The notes: a model not told the origin generated them from the sequence alone. Positions 1 to 9,058 are shown, counted from the stretch's first letter. The stretch is 64,000 nucleotides of DNA from Deferrisoma camini S3R1 (GCF_000526155.1 NZ_JAFN01000001.1:1430501-1494500); one strand, 5' to 3'. Program-made: numbers and translations.

Positions 1-1357
1 TCTCCCGGGCCGACCGCCCCACCGCGTCTGCGATCTGGCCCACGGCGCCCGAGGTCCCTTCGGACACCTGGGCCACCCGTTGCGAGGCGGTCTTCACCCC
101 CTCGACCACGACCCGGACCTTGTCGAGGAACAGGTTGAACCAGTGGGCCATGCGGTCGAACTCGTCCACCTCGTAGGAGCGGGCCTTGGCGTACACGGGG
201 CACTCCCGGCAGTCGGAGACCTTTCCGTCCAACACCTCCCGGCACCGCACGTTCTCTTCAAGGGGCTGCATGGTGCCCGAGTGGCTCCAGCAGGGGTCGT
301 CCACCCCGTACGAGGGGCAGTCCTCGGCACCGCAGTTCCACACCTCGGAGCACACCGGAACCCGGTAGGGCAGCCGGCGGGTGAGGTCGCCCTCGCCCTG
401 GGCCATGTCCTTCAAGATGTCCACGGTGCGGTTCAAGGCCCGGGTGGTCGCCGTACCGAGCCAAAGCAGTACGCCCAGGAGCACCGCCCCGACCACGACC
501 GAGCCGCCCGCGGTGCTCATGCGGGTGCGCCGGGCCGACGCCTCGGCCTCGGCCCGGGCCGTCGTGACCAGGCTCGCCACGGCTTCCTTGGCATCGCGGG
601 CCCGGCCCTTCACCTCCTCCAGGGACCGGCCGATCGCTTCCTCGGCCCGCCACACCGCCACCGCCTCGTCCGCCATGCGGGTGAAGGCCTCCCGGTACCG
701 CTCCACCGTCTCACCCAGCGTCTCGGAGGCGTTGCCCTTGTAGTCCTCCATTTTCTGGTCCCGGAGCTTGGAGACCAGCACGTCGAGGTCCTCGCCGAAC
801 TTCTGGATGAGCCCGGGGTCACGGTGCAGGAAGAGGTTCTTGGCGTCCTCCCGGCACGGCACCAACGCCTCGCGGAGGTACGAGAACCACCGGACCTTCT
901 CGGCCAGCTCCTCCTCCACGGCCGCGAACTCCTTGCGGGTGCCCTCCTCCGGGCCGAACCCCAGCTGCTCCATTCCGTCGGCCCACCCGCTCAGGTCACC
1001 GGCCAACCGTCCCACGGCCTGGGACAGACCCGACAGGGCCGAGGCCAACGGGCCGGCGGCGCCCTGGGCCACCGAGTCCAGGTCCGCCCGGACCCCGTCC
1101 CGCACCTCGGCCACGTTCGACCGGAAGGCTTCGATCTTGTCGGAGGTCATGTGGGTGACCTCCGAGGCGATCCGCAGGGCCGCGATCTCGGCGTCCGCCA
1201 CCGCCCGGAGGGCCTCGGTGGCCCCCCCCACCTGGCGTACCCGGGCCCCCACCGCCGTGAGCCCCACCGATGCCGCCACCGTGATCCCCGCCATGCCCAC
1301 CACGGCCACCCCCACCGACACCCACACCTTTTGGCGAAACGACAGGCGCCACCTCAT
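1..1357 (-). CDS. Methyl-accepting chemotaxis protein, two-CW type (3' end beyond window)
   Basis: Membrane chemoreceptor feeding the adjacent CheA. The frame is open from the ATG at 1357 to the window edge, so the C-terminus is missing. An N-terminal membrane segment (about residues 10-35) precedes a helical periplasmic domain. A second membrane segment and a HAMP-like stretch (GEGDLTRRLPYR) follow. At about residues 335-395 there is a cysteine-rich insert with CSEVWNC, PCWSHSGTM and DCRECPVY, matching the pattern called a two-CW domain. The start of the methyl-accepting coiled coil comes next. The ATG overlaps the TGA of cheA (ATGA), which implies translational coupling. The insert may bind a metal or Fe-S centre, but that is inference. 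The receptor class is certain and the ligand is unknown. Confidence 0.88.
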   Translation of the reverse strand, partial: MRWRLSFRQKVWVSVGVAVVGMAGITVAASVGLTAVGARVRQVGGATEALRAVADAEIAALRIASEVTHMTSDKIEAFRSNVAEVRDGVRADLDSVAQGAAGPLASALSGLSQAVGRLAGDLSGWADGMEQLGFGPEEGTRKEFAAVEEELAEKVRWFSYLREALVPCREDAKNLFLHRDPGLIQKFGEDLDVLVSKLRDQKMEDYKGNASETLGETVERYREAFTRMADEAVAVWRAEEAIGRSLEEVKGRARDAKEAVASLVTTARAEAEASARRTRMSTAGGSVVVGAVLLGVLLWLGTATTRALNRTVDILKDMAQGEGDLTRRLPYRVPVCSEVWNCGAEDCPSYGVDDPCWSHSGTMQPLEENVRCREVLDGKVSDCRECPVYAKARSYEVDEFDRMAHWFNLFLDKVRVVVEGVKTASQRVAQVSEGTSGAVGQIADAVGRSARE

Positions 1358-4300
1358 GCGTATTCCTCCGTGCGCAGAATGCGGGCCACGCTGGCCAGGA
1401 GCTCGTCCCGGTCCAGCTTCACCTGGTAGTCGGTCACCCCAGCCTCCCGGCCCCTGGCGATGTCCTCGTCCTCCGCCAACGTGGTTAGCGCGACCACCGG
1501 CAGGTGCCGGAACCGCTCGTCGGCCCGGATCTTGCGGGTCAGGGCCAGTCCGTCCATGTTGGGCATCTCGATGTCGGTGACCACGGCATCGATCCTCTCC
1601 CCTTCCCGGCACAGGATGTCCCACGCCTCCTGGCCGTCCTCCGCCTCGAGCACCGCGTAGCCGGCCTCACGGAAGAACCCGGCCACCTGCCCCCGGAAAA
1701 AGGCCGAGTCCTCCGCCACGAGCAGGGTGGCCCCTTCCCGGGCGTCGGTCTCCTCGGCCTCGTACGCCTGGAACCAGTCCGGGTAGGAACGGCGGGCCAC
1801 GTCCACCACGTCCACCACCAAAACCGTCTCGCCTTCGATCACCGTGGATCCCGCGATGCCCGCCTGGACCAGGGTCTCCCGGTCCACCTCGATGCGCCCC
1901 TGGTACGCGTCCACCGGGCCGGTGGCCAGCAGGCCCGCCGATCGGCCCGGCAGCCGCACCACGAGCACCACCGGCTCGGCGTCCTCGTCGGGCACCCCCA
2001 CCTGGGCCACGTCGTCCAGGGCCAGCAGGGGCAGGATGCCCCCCTTGTACTGCAGGACCCGGCGTCCTCCGACCGTGGCGATATCGTCGCGCTTCACCCG
2101 CTCGATCCGCTGCACCACGTCCAGGGGCAGGGCGAAACGCTCGGTCGGGGCGTAGCGGAACAGGAGCAGGTGCTCCTCGCCCACCGCGCCACGCCGGGCC
2201 TGCTGTTTCACCTCAGCGGCCCGGGCCGATCCCTCCACGCTGGTGAGCTGGGCGAGGCGGGCCACCCCCGGCACGTCCAGGATCAGGGCCACCCGCCCGC
2301 TTCCCATGATGGTGGCGCCTGCGTAACACCCGCACCCCTTCAGGTGTCGGCCGAGCGGCTTCACCACGATCTCCTCTGCGTCCAGGAGCTCGTCCACGAC
2401 CAGGCCGTATTGGAACGCGCCGGCGTTGGCCACCACGATGTTCACCGCGCTGGCGGTCCGGCGATCGGGCCCCCCGCGCCGGTCCTCGTGTTGGGACGCC
2501 GCCTCGTCCGGGTCCGTCCCCGGATCGTCCAGCGAGAGACGTCTCCCCCTGCGGTCGGCCAGGGACCGCCGCCGGTCCTCCCGTTCCTCGCCCGTGGCCG
2601 GATCGCGGTACTTGGGAGACAACCCGAGCACGTCCGCCAACCGCACCAGGGGAAGCAGCCGGTCCCGCAGCCGCACCACCTCGGCGTCCCCCACGATCTC
2701 GATGCGCTCCTTCACCTGCGACGCCGGGATACGCAGGAGCTCGTCCATGTTGACCTGGGGGATCGCGAAGGCCTGGCCCCCGGCGGCCACGATCTGGCTG
2801 GGGATGATAGCCAGGGTCAGGGGCAGCTTGATCCGAACCGTGGTCCCCCGGCCCGGCGCCGAGTCGATGTCCACCACCCCCCCCAACTTGTCCAGGTTGG
2901 TCTTCACCACGTCCATGCCCACCCCCCGGCCGGACACGTCCGTGACCTGCTCGGCCGTGGAGAAGCCGGGCAGAAAGATCAGCCCCACCTTCTCCTTCTC
3001 GGACATGGCCCGGGCCTGCTCCGCTCCCACCAGGCCCTTCTCGATCGCCTTGGCGACGATCTTCTCGGCGTCGATCCCCCGGCCGTCGTCCGAGATCTCG
3101 ATGTTCACGTGGCCGGCCTCGTGGAACGCTCGCAGGGAGACCCGGCCCTTGGCCGGCTTTCCGGCGGCCAGCCGCTCGCTGGGGGTCTCCAGCCCGTGAT
3201 CCACCGCGTTTCGCACCAGGTGGGTCAGGGGGTCGTTCAGGCCCTCGATGATGGTTTTGTCCAGCTCGACCTCGTTGCCCTCGACCTCCAGCTCGACCTC
3301 TTTGCCCAGCTTCCGGGCCAGATCGCGCACCACCCGGGGGAACTTGCCGAAGATCTTGCCCACCGGCTGCATCCGGGTGAGCATGATCGTCTCCTGGAGC
3401 TCGGAGGTGATCAGGTCGATGCGCTGGGCGATCCGGTCCACGCCGGCGGCGCCGGTGGTGACGGCCTGCAGGAGCTGGTTGCGGCTCAACACCAGCTCGC
3501 CGGCCAGGGTCATCAGGTTCTCCAGCAGGCTCACGTGAACGCGGATGCTGGTCTCGGCCGGTCTGCCGTGGTCCTTGGAACGCGCGGTTTCCCCCTGGGG
3601 CGCTGGCTTCGGGTCCGGGTGGGAGGGGCCGGGGTCCTGGGGAGCTGCCGGTGCCGGATCGGGCGCGGCCGCGGGGGTGGCCACGAGGGTGGTGGGCTCC
3701 TTCTCGGGCGCCACCGGCTCGGGCGGGGCGTCCTGGAGGTTCGCCTCCCCCAGCACGTGGATCCGTTCCTCGGGCAGGTCGAACACGCCCGAGGCGATGT
3801 CGGTCCCCACGATGGTGGCATAGAGCACCAGGAACGGGAGCGCCCGGGGTAGGGCCTCCGAGTCCAGCCCGCCCACGACCCCCAGGTCCACCTTGGCGTC
3901 GAGGATGACGCCCCCGTCCTCCAGCTCCTGGAGCACCGTGAGAGGGGAGCGCCCCTGGCGCTGCACGTCGTGGATCAGGTCGTACTCGAACACGTAGAGG
4001 TTTTTCCCACCCTTGGTCGCCTGCTCCAGCTCGAACCGGCTCACGGTGAACACCGGGCCGCGGCCGTCGAGCACCACCTGCACCCGCTCGGACACCGTGG
4101 GCTTGCGCTCCTCGGGCACATTGGCCGTGGTCAACCCCTCCAGGGCCACCACCAGCTCCGACACGTCCGCGTCCCGCCCCCCGTCCACGTCCTGCAGCAG
4201 ATCCCTGAGGCGGTCGAACCCCTGGAGGAGCAGGTTGATCACGTCGGGGTTGGGGACCAGCTCCTTGCTCCGGAACAGGCCCAGCACGTTCTCCAGCTTG

Positions 4301-4506
4301 TGGGCCAGCTGGTTGATGGCCGTGAGCCCCAGGAACCCGGCACCGCCCTTGATGGAGTGGGCCGCCCGGAACACCTTGTTCACCAGCTCCTCGTCGGCGC
4401 CGGCACCGGCCTGCTCGATGGCCAGCAGGTCGGACTCGATGTCCTCCAGGTGGTCCAGGGACTCCTCCACGTACATCTGCAAGGTTTCGTCGTCGAGGAT
4501 CGTCAT
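1354..4506 (-). CDS. cheA: Hybrid chemotaxis histidine kinase CheA with two CheW-like domains and C-terminal receiver
   Basis: Cytoplasmic sensor kinase of 1050 residues. The N-terminal Hpt domain carries the phosphoacceptor motif AAHSIKGGAGFLG with His50. A Pro/Ala-rich linker leads to the dimerisation helices at about residue 325 (LLENLMTLAGELVLSRNQLL). The ATPase domain has N-box HLVRNAVDHGLE, DDGRGID and the G-box GRGVGMDV. Two CheW-like regions follow, the first with an Arg/Asp-rich insertion. A C-terminal receiver has phospho-Asp in VVTDIEMPNMDG. CheA-receiver hybrids usually serve alternative chemosensory outputs rather than plain flagellar taxis. Coupling downstream to a chemoreceptor, and a 28 bp gap to the upstream STAS gene, put it in one operon with a partner-switch module. 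Confidence 0.93.
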   Translation of the reverse strand: MTILDDETLQMYVEESLDHLEDIESDLLAIEQAGAGADEELVNKVFRAAHSIKGGAGFLGLTAINQLAHKLENVLGLFRSKELVPNPDVINLLLQGFDRLRDLLQDVDGGRDADVSELVVALEGLTTANVPEERKPTVSERVQVVLDGRGPVFTVSRFELEQATKGGKNLYVFEYDLIHDVQRQGRSPLTVLQELEDGGVILDAKVDLGVVGGLDSEALPRALPFLVLYATIVGTDIASGVFDLPEERIHVLGEANLQDAPPEPVAPEKEPTTLVATPAAAPDPAPAAPQDPGPSHPDPKPAPQGETARSKDHGRPAETSIRVHVSLLENLMTLAGELVLSRNQLLQAVTTGAAGVDRIAQRIDLITSELQETIMLTRMQPVGKIFGKFPRVVRDLARKLGKEVELEVEGNEVELDKTIIEGLNDPLTHLVRNAVDHGLETPSERLAAGKPAKGRVSLRAFHEAGHVNIEISDDGRGIDAEKIVAKAIEKGLVGAEQARAMSEKEKVGLIFLPGFSTAEQVTDVSGRGVGMDVVKTNLDKLGGVVDIDSAPGRGTTVRIKLPLTLAIIPSQIVAAGGQAFAIPQVNMDELLRIPASQVKERIEIVGDAEVVRLRDRLLPLVRLADVLGLSPKYRDPATGEEREDRRRSLADRRGRRLSLDDPGTDPDEAASQHEDRRGGPDRRTASAVNIVVANAGAFQYGLVVDELLDAEEIVVKPLGRHLKGCGCYAGATIMGSGRVALILDVPGVARLAQLTSVEGSARAAEVKQQARRGAVGEEHLLLFRYAPTERFALPLDVVQRIERVKRDDIATVGGRRVLQYKGGILPLLALDDVAQVGVPDEDAEPVVLVVRLPGRSAGLLATGPVDAYQGRIEVDRETLVQAGIAGSTVIEGETVLVVDVVDVARRSYPDWFQAYEAEETDAREGATLLVAEDSAFFRGQVAGFFREAGYAVLEAEDGQEAWDILCREGERIDAVVTDIEMPNMDGLALTRKIRADERFRHLPVVALTTLAEDEDIARGREAGVTDYQVKLDRDELLASVARILRTEEYA

Positions 4507-4534
4507 CGTTCGCTCCCGATGTTGGTGGAATCCC

Positions 4535-4855
4535 TCAACCGGAGCCGTCCGGCCCCGGCTCCAGCGCCAGGTGTCGATCGAGCCGCATCGATCTCAGGAG
4601 CCGAGCCACCTCCGGGCTCGTCCCCACGACCCTCACCCGCCCCCCCTTGGGGGTGACCGTGTTGTGGGTGGCGATCAGCAGCCCGATCCCGAGGGAGTCG
4701 ATCTGGTCGATCCCCGCCAGGTCGAACACCACCTCCACCGCCCCGGCCCGCACGGCCTCGAGCAGGCGGGGCTTCAGGTCCTCGGCCACCGAGGCCACCA
4801 GCCCCGGCTCCGGCCGCACCCGCACCGCGTTCTCCCTTTGCTCGATCACGCTCAT
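4535..4855 (-). CDS. STAS-domain anti-sigma factor antagonist
   Basis: A 106-residue single STAS domain of the SpoIIAA/RsbV type. The phosphorylatable serine lies in GIDQIDSLGIGLL at about residue 54. In known partner switches the unphosphorylated form sequesters a kinase/anti-sigma protein. The gene lies directly after the RsbW-like kinase gene, with the ATG overlapping its TGA, and before cheA. This order suggests the switch output feeds or is fed by the chemosensory kinase. The target sigma factor or effector is not in the window. Family assignment is secure; the partner assignment is inferred from adjacency. Confidence 0.85.
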   Translation of the reverse strand: MSVIEQRENAVRVRPEPGLVASVAEDLKPRLLEAVRAGAVEVVFDLAGIDQIDSLGIGLLIATHNTVTPKGGRVRVVGTSPEVARLLRSMRLDRHLALEPGPDGSG

Positions 4856-5292
4856 TCCCTCACCTCCGTCGCCAGGTCCGCCGGTTCGGGCCGGCAGACG
4901 ATCCGGATCTCGTTTCCCCGCCCGATGAACTCCACCTCGTCCCCGTAGAGTCGAATCAGGGCGATCCCCCGGCCCTCGGATGCGGTCGGGACCGGCACCC
5001 TTTCCAGATGGGGTCTCCAGTCGAAGCCAGGTCCGTCGTCCGCCACCCGGGCCTCCCACCGCTGCGGGCCCACGGTGACCTCCACATCCACCCCCGATCC
5101 TCCCCCCCGCTTGCAGCCGTGGCGCACGGCGTTCACCAAAGCCTCCCGCAGCGCCAACCGGAACCCGAAGCTGGCCCTCCGGCATGCTTCCGGTGGCAAC
5201 AAGGCCCCCACCGCCTCCACGACCCGGTCCACGGCCCGGTAGTCGGGGTCGATGCGCACCCGGAACCGGCGGGTCCCCCCCGGATCGGTCAT
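4852..5292 (-). CDS. RsbW/SpoIIAB-like serine kinase (anti-sigma factor ATPase)
   Basis: A 146-residue GHKL ATPase. The N-box is seen in LALREALVNAVRHGCK, the G1 box in VADDGPGFDW, and a shortened lid/G2 region in SEGRGIALIRLYGDEV. In the family this domain phosphorylates the STAS antagonist and binds a sigma factor or other effector. The start ATG (MTDPGG) is 2 bp after the PP2C phosphatase stop, and the stop overlaps the STAS start by ATGA. Phosphatase, kinase and antagonist are therefore translated as one unit. Confidence 0.85.
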   Translation of the reverse strand: MTDPGGTRRFRVRIDPDYRAVDRVVEAVGALLPPEACRRASFGFRLALREALVNAVRHGCKRGGGSGVDVEVTVGPQRWEARVADDGPGFDWRPHLERVPVPTASEGRGIALIRLYGDEVEFIGRGNEIRIVCRPEPADLATEVRE

Positions 5293-5294
5293 GC

Positions 5295-6341
5295 CTACAC
5301 CTCCACTCCCAACAGCACGATGTCGTCCGTCTGGCCCTCCCCCTCCCCCACCAGCCGCGACGCGATCTCGGCCACGGCCAGCTCCACCGGGTAAGACCGG
5401 ACCTCCTCGGCCACGGATTCGAGGATGCCGGCCACCCTCTGGCGCTCGCCCACGGACCGGGCCACCGCCTCCACGAGCCCGTCGCTGAAGGCGTAGAGCC
5501 GCGACCCGGGGGGGGCCGGTACCCGGAGCTCCGGGGTATCGATCCGGGGGTACACCCCCAATACGTCGCCCCGGGCCTCGAGGAACCGGGGCGACCCGTT
5601 CAGCGGGACCCACAGGGGAGAGGGATGCCCTGCGGAGGCCAGGGTGAGGAGACCCCGCACCACGTCCACCCGGGCAAACAGGGCGGTCACGTACCGCCCG
5701 TCCCCCAAGACCGGCCGCAGCCCCTCGTTCAGGAGCCCCAGAACCGCGGCGGGGTGGGGGTCGCGAGCCACGGCCAGGGCCGTGATGCTCTTCAGCGCGC
5801 CGGTCACGTACGAGGCCCCCAGGTCATGGCCCACGGTGTCCGCCACCAGCACACCGAACGACCCGTGGGCCAACGGGACCACGTCGTAGAAGTCGCCGCC
5901 GGCCTCGAGGGCGGGCGCGTACACCGCGCCGAACCGCACCCCGGGCACCTCGCCGGGGCGGGGAAGGAGTCGCCGTTGGGCCGCCGTGAGGGAACCGGTC
6001 TTGCGGGTCTCACGCCTTCGGTGGGCCGACCACCTGCGGCGATAGGCCACGTGAAGGCGGATCCGGTCCGCCAGGGCGTCCAGGTCCGGGTCGGCCGGCA
6101 CCGCGTCGTCCATGCCGTCGGCCCGGCAGCCCAGGCACACCCACGCCGCTCCGTCCACGTCCTCCGGAGGGTCCGGCAGGGGGGCGGAGGTGAGAACCAC
6201 CTCCACCCCTTCGGACTCCACGAGGTACCGGGCCTCTTCCGGCGCAGCCGTGAGCACCGCGAACCCCCGGGAGGCCAGCTCGCGCCGGATCCGATCCCGG
6301 ACCCCGGCGTCCGGATGGGCCACGAGCACCGTTGCCTCCAT
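5295..6341 (-). CDS. SpoIIE/RsbU-type PP2C phosphatase with degenerate receiver domain
   Basis: Predicted phosphatase for the neighbouring STAS protein. The C-terminal about 230 residues form a PP2C-SpoIIE domain with metal-binding motifs EAGGDFYDV, VADTVGHDLGAS, FSDGLVEA and a terminal QTDDIVLL. The N-terminal about 110 residues look like a CheY receiver (VLVAHPDAGVRDRI), but the phospho-Asp position reads VVLTSAPLPD, so it is probably a pseudo-receiver. The ATG at 6341 lacks a clear ribosome site. An in-frame GTG 18 bp upstream sits just after GGGGAAGGA and is an alternative start. First gene of the chemosensory/partner-switch operon. Confidence 0.84.
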   Translation of the reverse strand: MEATVLVAHPDAGVRDRIRRELASRGFAVLTAAPEEARYLVESEGVEVVLTSAPLPDPPEDVDGAAWVCLGCRADGMDDAVPADPDLDALADRIRLHVAYRRRWSAHRRRETRKTGSLTAAQRRLLPRPGEVPGVRFGAVYAPALEAGGDFYDVVPLAHGSFGVLVADTVGHDLGASYVTGALKSITALAVARDPHPAAVLGLLNEGLRPVLGDGRYVTALFARVDVVRGLLTLASAGHPSPLWVPLNGSPRFLEARGDVLGVYPRIDTPELRVPAPPGSRLYAFSDGLVEAVARSVGERQRVAGILESVAEEVRSYPVELAVAEIASRLVGEGEGQTDDIVLLGVEV

Positions 6342-6387
6342 AGGAGAATCGCTGACCACCGGTCCTTCCCCGCTCTCTTCCCCCGGC

Positions 6388-6424
6388 AAAAAAGAAGGGC
6401 CTCGTCCCCTTCCACGGCCCTTTC
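6388..6424 (-). terminator. Probable Rho-independent terminator after second chemoreceptor gene
   Basis: Read on the minus strand, AAGGGCC and GGCCCTT form a 7 bp stem with a 14-base loop, followed by six T residues. It lies between the end of the second chemoreceptor and the start of the phosphatase gene, so it would separate the two transcripts. Confidence 0.5.
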
Positions 6425-6459
6425 GCGGCATGCCCCCTCTTGCAACAAACATCGGATCG

Positions 6460-6491
6460 GCGCAGGGGGGGAAAACTTGAGCCCCCTGCGC
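6460..6491. repeat. Perfect 10 bp inverted repeat
   Basis: GCGCAGGGGG at 6460-6469 pairs exactly with CCCCCTGCGC at 6482-6491 across a 12-base loop. Seven A residues follow on the plus strand, so this is not a canonical terminator in either direction. It could be a leader structure or protein site in the 5' region of the phosphatase operon. Function is not known. Confidence 0.6.
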
Positions 6492-6864
6492 AAAAAAAGA
6501 AAACTCTCACAAAACAATTGCACCTCTCGGCCCGGGAGGTCCGCATCACGCCGAAGAAAATGGGCCGGGGACGAACCCGGCCCTGCCAGAAAAGACGCCA
6601 AAAACATGACAATCGAAGCCGAATCTTAAGGGAGGCCCCCACGCCGCGGTCGAGAGCAGGGGAGGGCCCGCGGAGGCCCCGACATATACAAACATTGTTT
6701 TGCCCCACTCTTTTCCAATGAAACCTGCCACATCGCCGTTCCCCGAGGGGAAAGAGGCCCGGCCAAGGGTCCGGGAGCCGAGAGTCCGGTCCGCCTCATA
6801 CCAAGTTGCATCCAAAGCCGGCGACTTGGGGGCCGTTGGCCCGGAGCGCTACGGCAACCTGGTA

Positions 6865-8697
6865 TCAGGTGCTGAACCGGTTCGTGAGGTGCCGCAGCTC
6901 GTCGGCCTTCTTCGCCACGGTGTCGGCCGTGCGGGCGATCTCCTCGCCGGCACGGGTGTTCTCTCCCACCCCCTGAGCGATCTGGTCCAGGTTCATGGCC
7001 AGGTGCTGGATCGTGGCCGTCAGCTCCTCGGTGGCCGCCGCGATCTGCTCCACCTGGGCGGCCGCTCCGCTCACCTCACTTTCCACCTCGGCCATGGCAC
7101 CGGCCGCCCTCCGCCCCAGATCCCTCCCCTGGGCCACCGCCGACACGCCCTCTTCCATCGCATCCACCGCCCGGCGGGCCTCGGCCTGGATCCCTTCGAC
7201 GGTCCGGGCGATCTGCTGAGTGGCCTTCACGGTGTCCGCCGCGAGCTTGCGCACCTCGTCCGCCACCACGGCGAAACCGCGACCGTGCTCGCCCGCCCGC
7301 GCTGCCTCGATGGTGGCGTTCAGGGCCAGGAGCTTCGTCTGGTCGGCGATCTCCTTGATCGTCCGGACGACCACGTCCACCTTCTCGGCCTCGGCGCCGA
7401 GCCCTTCCACCACCCGCCCGGCTCCGGCCACCACCTCCGCGATCCGTTCGAGGGACTCCCCGGTCTCCCGCACCATCCGACCCGCCTCCGCAGCCCTGCC
7501 CCGCGCCCGGTCCGCGGCCTGGGCCACACCTGCCGCGTTCTGGCTCACCTCCTGCACCGTGGCTCCCATCTCCTCGCCGCTCGCGGCCAGCACCTGGGTC
7601 TGCTGCGACACCTCCTCGGTGCTCGCCGCGATCTGGGTGGTGGTGGCCGACAGCTCCTCGCTCACCGCGGCCATCTCCCCGGCCGACTCCTTCACCTGCT
7701 CCACCATGTAGCGGATCTTGTTGGTGAAGATGTTCACCCAGTTGGCCAGTTGGTCGAACTCGTCCTGCTCGGCCGCCTGAAACACCTCGCAGGTGGCACA
7801 GTCGGTGACCTTGCCGGAGAGCACCGACGGGCACTGGATCTTTTCCGGGATGAGCTGCATGGACCCCACGTGGCTCCAGCAGGCCTCCTGTCTGCCGAAG
7901 CAGACGCACTCGTCGTGACCGCAGTCCTTGACCCCGGCGCAGTCCACGTATCGCAGGGGGATGCTCTTCGTGAGGTCGCCGTCACCTTCCGCCATCTCCT
8001 TCAGGCTCTTCACGAAACCCCGCATGCGGCGGGTCACGAACCGGTCCTGGAGGAACCAGGTACCGAGAGTGGCGGCCAAAAGCCCTACGAGACCCGCCCC
8101 GACCCCGGTCCACACGCTCGCCCGACGGGCCGAGGTCACGAAGTCTCGGGTCTCCTCCTCCGTCCGAGCCGTGGCGGCCAGCGCGTACCGGACGTACAGG
8201 ATGCCGGCGAGCGTTCCCGGTGCCGCCCCCCCGTGGCACTCTGCACACTCCTGCCGGAACCGATGGGCCCGCGCCACGATGACTTCGTCGCCCCGGGGCA
8301 CCACCACCGGATCCTTCGACCCCACCGCCTGCCGGACCGCGTCCGGGTCGAACCGCACGCCCGCCGAGGCACCCCCGCTCGCATAGACAACCGTGCCGTC
8401 CGGGTCCGTCAGCCCGATCTCGATCAGCCCCTCCACGCTTCCCAGGTCCGTGAGAAGCTCCTGAAACCCCGCCATCTCCCCCTTCTCCAGCGACCCTTTC
8501 GTGCCGATCTCCAGGCTCGAGAACACGGTGCGGGCCTGGCCGATCGCCGACGAGCGCAGCGTTTCGATGCTGCGCTCCCCCAGCTCCTCCAGCGCCGCAG
8601 TGGAGCGGGCGGTGGAGATCCAGGTGCTGCCCCCGAACGCCAGCAGGAGAACCCCCACCAGAAAACCGCAGACCTTCCCTTGGATTCCGACGCGCAT
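6865..8697 (-). CDS. Haem-type methyl-accepting chemotaxis protein with two-CW insert
   Basis: Chemoreceptor of 610 residues. The membrane segments are at about 9-28 and 196-216. The periplasmic part carries CAECH at 151-155, a c-type haem attachment motif as in Geobacter haem-containing sensors. After the HAMP region ([12 protein letters not shown]), a cysteine-rich insert at about 253-303 ([23 protein letters not shown]) parallels the receptor at the left window edge. The conserved signalling hairpin contains [19 protein letters not shown]. The ATG at 8697 follows a strong ribosome site (GGAAAGGAG). A sigma-28-like promoter lies about 340 bp upstream. A redox or gas stimulus is plausible but inferred. 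Confidence 0.92.
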   Translation of the reverse strand: MRVGIQGKVCGFLVGVLLLAFGGSTWISTARSTAALEELGERSIETLRSSAIGQARTVFSSLEIGTKGSLEKGEMAGFQELLTDLGSVEGLIEIGLTDPDGTVVYASGGASAGVRFDPDAVRQAVGSKDPVVVPRGDEVIVARAHRFRQECAECHGGAAPGTLAGILYVRYALAATARTEEETRDFVTSARRASVWTGVGAGLVGLLAATLGTWFLQDRFVTRRMRGFVKSLKEMAEGDGDLTKSIPLRYVDCAGVKDCGHDECVCFGRQEACWSHVGSMQLIPEKIQCPSVLSGKVTDCATCEVFQAAEQDEFDQLANWVNIFTNKIRYMVEQVKESAGEMAAVSEELSATTTQIAASTEEVSQQTQVLAASGEEMGATVQEVSQNAAGVAQAADRARGRAAEAGRMVRETGESLERIAEVVAGAGRVVEGLGAEAEKVDVVVRTIKEIADQTKLLALNATIEAARAGEHGRGFAVVADEVRKLAADTVKATQQIARTVEGIQAEARRAVDAMEEGVSAVAQGRDLGRRAAGAMAEVESEVSGAAAQVEQIAAATEELTATIQHLAMNLDQIAQGVGENTRAGEEIARTADTVAKKADELRHLTNRFST

Positions 8698-8720
8698 GGC
8701 ACACTCCTTTCCAGCAACTT

Positions 8721-8748
8721 CGGTCGACGGTCGTTGGTCGTCGGTGCT
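8721..8748. repeat. Heptamer array (YGGTCNN, 4 units)
   Basis: Four 7-bp units of the YGGTCNN family lie directly upstream of the chemoreceptor ribosome site. This array cuts element A in half: only the distal half of A remains next to it. Confidence 0.8.
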
Positions 8749-8886
8749 CCGTGCCTGCGCGGCGAATCTCAATGCCCGGCTTCGCGCGCGGCCGGAAGCA
8801 GGCCCCATGGCTCCGCCACCAACAATGGCTCCGGGCCCACGCAAGTTACCCTTTCCCGTTGCCCGGCCCCGCAGGGGCCTGGCTGG
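8745..8886 (-). repeat. Half copy of element A plus element D
   Basis: Positions about 8745-8813 match one half of the 186-187 bp element A, including the end GGGGCCTGCTTCCGGCC read on the minus strand. Positions about 8814-8886 match the D segment, which has GGCCCCTGCGGGGCC followed by an AACGGGAAAGGGTAAC-like stretch. Together they lie in the 5' untranslated region of the chemoreceptor gene. Confidence 0.7.
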
Positions 8887-9030
8887 ACTTCCAAAGAACG
8901 GAGGATGGGAACCGATGGACGGTGAAACCAGGGAGAACCGAGGGAGGGAACCCACAGAGGAATTTCCAGAACAGACCTCTCTCCGGCTTGGGGGCTCGGA
9001 TGGCCCAATTCCTGCGAACCTTCCGGGTTA

Positions 9031-9058
9031 TTATCGGAGGGGAAGATTTCGGACTTTA
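9031..9058 (-). promoter_or_regulatory. Sigma-28 (FliA)-like promoter for the haem chemoreceptor
   Basis: On the minus strand TAAAGTCC (9051-9058), a 12 bp spacer and TCCGATAA (9031-9038) closely match the flagellar sigma consensus TAAAGTTT-N11-GCCGATAA. It points toward the chemoreceptor at 6865-8697 and lies in an A/T-rich gap just after the preceding gene's end. This links the receptor to a flagellar regulon. Confidence 0.6.

Larger units (their letters stand above)
6342..6864. other. Gap between second chemoreceptor and phosphatase operon
   Basis: This 523 bp stretch holds no convincing gene. It contains a minus-strand terminator-like hairpin next to an A/T tract near 6388-6424 and a perfect 10 bp stem at 6460-6491. 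A 12 bp imperfect inverted repeat (6798-6809 with 6854-6865) starts at the chemoreceptor stop codon. The A/T-rich segment at 6680-6720 could hold a promoter for the phosphatase operon, but no well-spaced consensus is visible. Confidence 0.5.

Noticed and set aside
1504-3852. Long plus-strand open frame opposite cheA
   Set aside because: The high GC content leaves stop codons rare on the opposite strand. The translation is rich in His, Pro and Gly and has no domain, while the minus strand carries clear CheA motifs.
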